Shown here: one piece after another, positions 60,540 to 64,000 of the stretch
Numbering within the stretch: position 1 is the stretch's first letter
Layout of the letters: every line of letters begins with the position of its first letter
Made by a program: the position numbers and the translations under genes
The notes under the pieces: generated by a model
What the model saw: the letters and a program-made list of their open reading frames with translations, nothing else
Told to the model about the DNA's origin: nothing
Databases searched by the model: none
Assembly (NCBI RefSeq): GCF_900169065.1
Contig: NZ_FXZB01000006.1
Coordinates: forward strand, 62,001 to 126,000
Reading direction: 5' to 3'
Length of the DNA stretch: 64,000 nucleotides
Source of the DNA: Brevibacterium aurantiacum
GTDB lineage: Bacteria > Actinomycetota > Actinomycetes > Actinomycetales > Brevibacteriaceae

Positions 60540-63458
60540 ATGGCGACCAGAACGACTTCCCCCGCTTCTGGTAAAGGAAAAGGCACAGCGCGTAAAACTG
60601 CTGGTCGGACCGGGCAAGCGGGGACCAAGGAAGACCCCGGGACAAACGTTGTCTCCGGTGCGTGGAGGGGAGTGGCCCACATGGCCGGAAACCGTGCGCG
60701 AAAGATCCTCAGTGACGAACCGACCGATCAGTCACCGACGAAGAGAGACGGCACTGCCTTCTTCCTCATCGGTCTCTCGATCATCATCGCAGCCTTCGAA
60801 TGGTGGAACATCCCCGGTGCGATCAGCGATGTTGTCCGCAACGTCGTCGAAGGCACCTTCGGCCGCGTAGCCCTCGCCCTGCCGGTGATCTTCACCGCAT
60901 ATGCGATCCGGCTGTTCCTGCGCGGAGACGACAACCGAGGCAACAACCGGATCCTCATCGGCATCATCTTGGGTCTGTTCGCAGCAGCAGGGCTGGCCCA
61001 CATCGCCGCGGGCAACCCCAGCTTCGTCAACTCTCGTGAGGCCATGGCCAATGGGGGAGGGGCACTCGGCTTCGTCATCTCCTCGCCCCTTGTCGTCGCC
61101 ACCACCGGATATGTGGCTGTTCCGCTGCTCATCCTGCTCGGGCTCTTCTCACTGCTGGTCATCACGGCGACACCTGTGCGCTCGATCCCCAAGCGCCTGA
61201 TGGATCTCTACCTGCGTCTCACCGGAGGGGCTCGGCCCGATTCCGGGAAGCAGGACGGACAGGACTCGACCGACCTCGTCGCCGACAATGCCCGAACCTC
61301 GACCCTCAAGCCCGTCATGGGCGCCAAGCGTCGCTCGCGGAAGAAGAAGACCGACCTCCCCGAGGGCGAGCATCCCGATGATGACACGGCGACCAAGGCC
61401 TACGACAAGGCCTACATCCACGAAAACGATGTCAGCGATGAAGAAGCTGACACCACCGTCATCGAACGTCCGCAGTTCAAGCCCGGCGAACGTCGGCCCA
61501 CGAAGGCCGAGCGTGAAACAGCCGCGCTGAAGAAGACCATCGGCATGGACGACGACGCTGCCACCGTGGCGAAGAAGACCAACTCGGGAGCCGCCTCGGC
61601 GCCGGTGCCGTTGACGAACAACCCGGCACCCCCACCCACGGAACAGCTGCCCGAACGCGTCGAGCAGCTCACCCTGGCCGGCGACGTCACCTACACCCTG
61701 CCGGCATCGGACAACCTCCTGCCCGGACCTCCTGCGAAGGAGCGGTCCGAGGCCAACGACCGCGTCGTCGAAGCACTGCGCGACGTTCTCGAGCAGTTCA
61801 AGATCGACGCGGCGGTCACCGGATTCTCCCGCGGCCCCACGGTCACCCGCTACGAGGTCGAACTCGGCGCGGGCACCAAGGTCGAGAAGGTCACGGCGCT
61901 GTCGAAGAACATCGCCTACGCGGTGGCCAGCGCCGATGTCCGTATCCTCTCGCCGATTCCCGGCAAGAAGGCGATCGGCATCGAGATCCCCAACTCCGAC
62001 CGTGAGAACGTCGCCCTCGGCGATGTGCTGCGCTCGAAGGCCGCCCGCAAGACCGAGAACTCACTGGTCATGGGCGTGGGCAAGGACGTCGAAGGCGGCT
62101 TCGTCGTCGCCGACCTGTCGAAGATGCCTCACCTGCTTGTCGCCGGTGCCACCGGTGCCGGTAAGTCGAGCTTCGTGAACTCCATGATCACCTCGATCAT
62201 GATGCGTGCGACCCCCGACGAGGTGCGCATGATCCTCGTCGACCCCAAGCGCGTGGAGCTCACGATCTACGAGGGCATCCCACACCTCATCACCCCGATC
62301 ATCACGAACCCCAAGAAGGCCGCCGAGGCGCTCGAATGGGTCGTGCGCGAAATGGACGCTCGCTACGACGACCTCGCGAACTTCGGGTTCAAACACATCA
62401 ACGAATTCAACAAGGCCGTCCGAGAGGGCCGCGTCGAAGTTCCCGCAGGATCGGAACGGGTGCTCCAGCCCTACCCTTACCTGCTGGTCGTCGTCGATGA
62501 GCTCGCCGACCTGATGATGGTCGCCCCGCGCGACGTCGAAGCCTCGATCCAGCGCATCACGCAGCTGGCACGTGCGGCCGGCATCCACCTGGTCCTGGCC
62601 ACCCAGCGACCCAGCGTGGACGTCGTCACCGGCCTGATCAAGGCCAACGTGCCTTCACGTCTGGCATTCGCCACCTCATCCCTGGCCGACTCCCGAGTTG
62701 TGCTCGACCAGCCGGGTGCGGAGAAGCTCATCGGACAGGGCGACGCACTGTTCCTGCCCATGGGTGCTGCGAAGCCGATGCGTGTCCAGGGTGCGTGGGT
62801 CAACGAGTCGGAGATCGAAAAGGTCGTCGACCACGTCAAGGGCCAGCTCAAGCCGAACTACCGTGAAGATGTCGCGGTCGAGGCACCGAAGAAGGTCATC
62901 GACGAGGAGATCGGCGACGACCTCGAGCTTCTGCTCCAAGCCGCCGAGCAGGTCGTGACCACCCAGTTCGGTTCGACGTCGATGCTGCAGCGCAAACTGC
63001 GCGTCGGCTTCGCCAAGGCCGGTCGCCTCATGGACCTCATGGAATCTCGCGGCATCGTCGGACCCTCCGAAGGTTCGAAAGCCCGCGACGTGCTGGTGCG
63101 TCCCGAAGATCTGCCCGGCACCCTGGCGATCATCAAGGGTGAGACACCTCCGGATGAGGAACCGAGCTCCGCGGCAAGCGATGATGGTGGCTACGACGAC
63201 GGTTCCGGCTACGGCGGGAACAGCCGGTCACAGGGCGGCACACAGTCGGCGGCCGGGGACTTCGATGAGGAGTTCGACGATTACGGCGACTCGGGTGCGA
63301 GCACCTCGGCGAGGTCATCAGGTTCCGGCGCCAATGACCGTTATGCGACGGGCGTGGGACATGCCGCAGACCTGCACGTCGGCGATGTCGATCCCGAGAC
63401 GGGACTCGAAGTCGTCGAAACCAGCGGCGAAGACGCCTGGTCACTGACGGGTCGCTGA
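60540..63458 (+). CDS. ftsK: DNA translocase FtsK
   Basis: Septal motor that pumps chromosomal DNA during division and triggers dimer resolution at dif. 972 residues. Four membrane helices lie within about 75-220 after a basic N-terminus, followed by an acidic/Pro-rich linker. The motor has alpha domain (about 395-480), Walker A GATGAGKSS (about 537) and Walker B LLVVVDELADLMM. RQ-type GATGAGKSSFVNS and ATQRPSVDVVTGLIKANVPSR are typical. The gamma domain (FGSTSMLQRKLRVGFAKAGRLMD in part, about 805-870) reads KOPS sequences. A Gly/Ser/Asp-rich tail ends it. TAAGAT (60527-60532) is 7 nt before the ATG, with no RBS. Confidence 0.96.
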   Translation: MATRTTSPASGKGKGTARKTAGRTGQAGTKEDPGTNVVSGAWRGVAHMAGNRARKILSDEPTDQSPTKRDGTAFFLIGLSIIIAAFEWWNIPGAISDVVRNVVEGTFGRVALALPVIFTAYAIRLFLRGDDNRGNNRILIGIILGLFAAAGLAHIAAGNPSFVNSREAMANGGGALGFVISSPLVVATTGYVAVPLLILLGLFSLLVITATPVRSIPKRLMDLYLRLTGGARPDSGKQDGQDSTDLVADNARTSTLKPVMGAKRRSRKKKTDLPEGEHPDDDTATKAYDKAYIHENDVSDEEADTTVIERPQFKPGERRPTKAERETAALKKTIGMDDDAATVAKKTNSGAASAPVPLTNNPAPPPTEQLPERVEQLTLAGDVTYTLPASDNLLPGPPAKERSEANDRVVEALRDVLEQFKIDAAVTGFSRGPTVTRYEVELGAGTKVEKVTALSKNIAYAVASADVRILSPIPGKKAIGIEIPNSDRENVALGDVLRSKAARKTENSLVMGVGKDVEGGFVVADLSKMPHLLVAGATGAGKSSFVNSMITSIMMRATPDEVRMILVDPKRVELTIYEGIPHLITPIITNPKKAAEALEWVVREMDARYDDLANFGFKHINEFNKAVREGRVEVPAGSERVLQPYPYLLVVVDELADLMMVAPRDVEASIQRITQLARAAGIHLVLATQRPSVDVVTGLIKANVPSRLAFATSSLADSRVVLDQPGAEKLIGQGDALFLPMGAAKPMRVQGAWVNESEIEKVVDHVKGQLKPNYREDVAVEAPKKVIDEEIGDDLELLLQAAEQVVTTQFGSTSMLQRKLRVGFAKAGRLMDLMESRGIVGPSEGSKARDVLVRPEDLPGTLAIIKGETPPDEEPSSAASDDGGYDDGSGYGGNSRSQGGTQSAAGDFDEEFDDYGDSGASTSARSSGSGANDRYATGVGHAADLHVGDVDPETGLEVVETSGEDAWSLTGR

Positions 63459-63531
63459 CCGCAGCTGCACCTCGTGTCCTCTGAATAGGGCCCCATGCCC
63501 AACCGGCGAGGTGCGAATAGAACAGAACACG

Positions 63532-63571
63532 GCGTGGAGCCGACCGCTGAAACGAGCGGTCGGCTCCACGC
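63532..63571 (+). terminator. Terminator after ftsK
   Basis: Perfect 17-nt arms (63532-63548 and 63555-63571) with a 6-nt loop, 73 nt after the ftsK stop. A short T-containing run (GTTTCAC) follows. The strongest hairpin in the window. Confidence 0.8.
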
Positions 63572-63602
63572 GTTTCACATGTCCCTCAGATAGGGTTGTC
63601 AC

Positions 63603-64000
63603 GTGAATGATCGACCAGAGAACAGCGCCCCGGAACAGACACCGGCAGAGCCCAGCCCGTGGAATGTTCCCAACGCACTGACCGTCCTCCGGATCCTGCT
63701 CGTCCCCGTCTTCCTCGTCCTCCTGCTGGCCGACGGCGGCCAGGACATGACTATGCGGTGGTGGGCACTGGCTGTCTTTCTGCTGGCGATGGCAACGGAC
63801 AAGATCGACGGTGATCTGGCACGCAAATACAACCTCATCACGAACTTCGGCAAGATCGCGGACCCGATCGCCGACAAATCCCTGATGGCAGCGGCCCTCA
63901 TCGGCCTGGCGATGATCACGGAGATCCCCTGGTGGGTTCCCGTCATCATCCTCATCCGGGAGCTGGGCATCACCGTGCTGCGCTTCTTCATGATTCGCAT
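63603..64000 (+). CDS. pgsA: CDP-alcohol phosphatidyltransferase, probably phosphatidylglycerophosphate synthase; 3' end outside window
   Basis: The first 132 codons are visible. Membrane enzyme making phosphatidylglycerol phosphate from CDP-diacylglycerol and glycerol 3-phosphate. WNVPNALTVLRILLVPVFL (about 20-38) is the typical PgsA start. The CDP-alcohol phosphatidyltransferase motif D-G-x2-A-R-x8-G-x3-D-x3-D reads DGDLARKYNLITNFGKIADP followed by IADK. The location right after ftsK is conserved in actinobacteria and supports PgsA. GTG 63603 follows TAGGGT (63591-63596) by 6 nt with no RBS. Confidence 0.9.
   Translation, partial: MNDRPENSAPEQTPAEPSPWNVPNALTVLRILLVPVFLVLLLADGGQDMTMRWWALAVFLLAMATDKIDGDLARKYNLITNFGKIADPIADKSLMAAALIGLAMITEIPWWVPVIILIRELGITVLRFFMIR

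Noticed and set aside
1..64000. CRISPR arrays, tRNA/rRNA genes, insertion sequences, prophage genes
   Set aside because: I looked for spaced direct repeats, cloverleaf-like segments, transposase motifs and phage proteins and recognised none; a tRNA scan program was not available to confirm.

Overview
The window is a high-GC, gene-dense bacterial chromosome segment. Gene content and order are typical of Actinomycetota: dxr, rip, ispG and proS; rimP, nusA, ylxR, infB, rbfA and truB; ribF, rpsO, pnp and an M16 peptidase; dapB, dapA and rnj; ftsK and pgsA. Other actinobacterial traits are the long Ala/Pro/Gly-rich N-terminus of IF-2, many GTG/TTG starts and many starts placed 6-8 nt after a TANNNT -10 hexamer with no ribosome binding site (leaderless type). 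My best guess is a Micrococcales member near Brevibacterium. That is an inference from remembered protein flavour, not from a search. No rRNA, tRNA, CRISPR array, insertion sequence or prophage was recognised.

Layout. 1-8 kb: end of a PrmC-related methyltransferase, glutaryl-CoA dehydrogenase, then MEP-pathway dxr with the site-2 protease gene, a serine hydrolase, ispG and a GNAT protein. 8.5-14.7 kb: S4 RNA-binding protein, a Nudix/winged-helix (NrtR-like) protein, proS, a TSUP permease, an APH-type kinase coupled to a ferritin-like lipoprotein. 14.8-29 kb: translation and RNA block (rimP to pnp), interrupted by a secreted LAS-like protein and a SatD-like/membrane protein pair, and ending in an M16 peptidase whose first residues lie upstream of any normal start codon. 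29-33.6 kb: TetR, amino acid dehydrogenase, ThDP-dependent 2-oxoacid enzyme and sodA. 34-45 kb: dapB and dapA-rnj, separated by about 7 kb of accessory genes (DUF418 protein, neutral zinc peptidase, cupin, flavin/Fe-S demethylase-like enzyme with TetR). 44.6-57.2 kb: a carboxylate island. It holds an LctP/GlcA-type permease divergent from malate synthase and glcDEF (glycolate to glyoxylate to malate), then a CitMHS transporter with a universal stress protein, divergent from a CitA/CitB-type two-component system. 57-60.4 kb: an orphan small ORF and an MFS exporter divergent from a winged-helix regulator and a methyltransferase, with twin operators between them. 60.5-64 kb: ftsK and the start of pgsA.

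How the parts work together. Most of the window is housekeeping: isoprenoid precursors, translation, RNA decay, lysine/peptidoglycan precursors, DNA segregation and phospholipid synthesis. The accessory genes look like self-contained uptake-plus-catabolism or export-plus-regulator modules set between conserved blocks. I found no clearly new large system. The best leads are the SatD-like pair with two TACAA-N9-TTGT sites, the MFS/regulator/methyltransferase unit with two GTGATTGA-N6-TCAATC sites, the TetR-dehydrogenase-decarboxylase unit with a perfect operator, and the apparent non-canonical start of the M16 peptidase.
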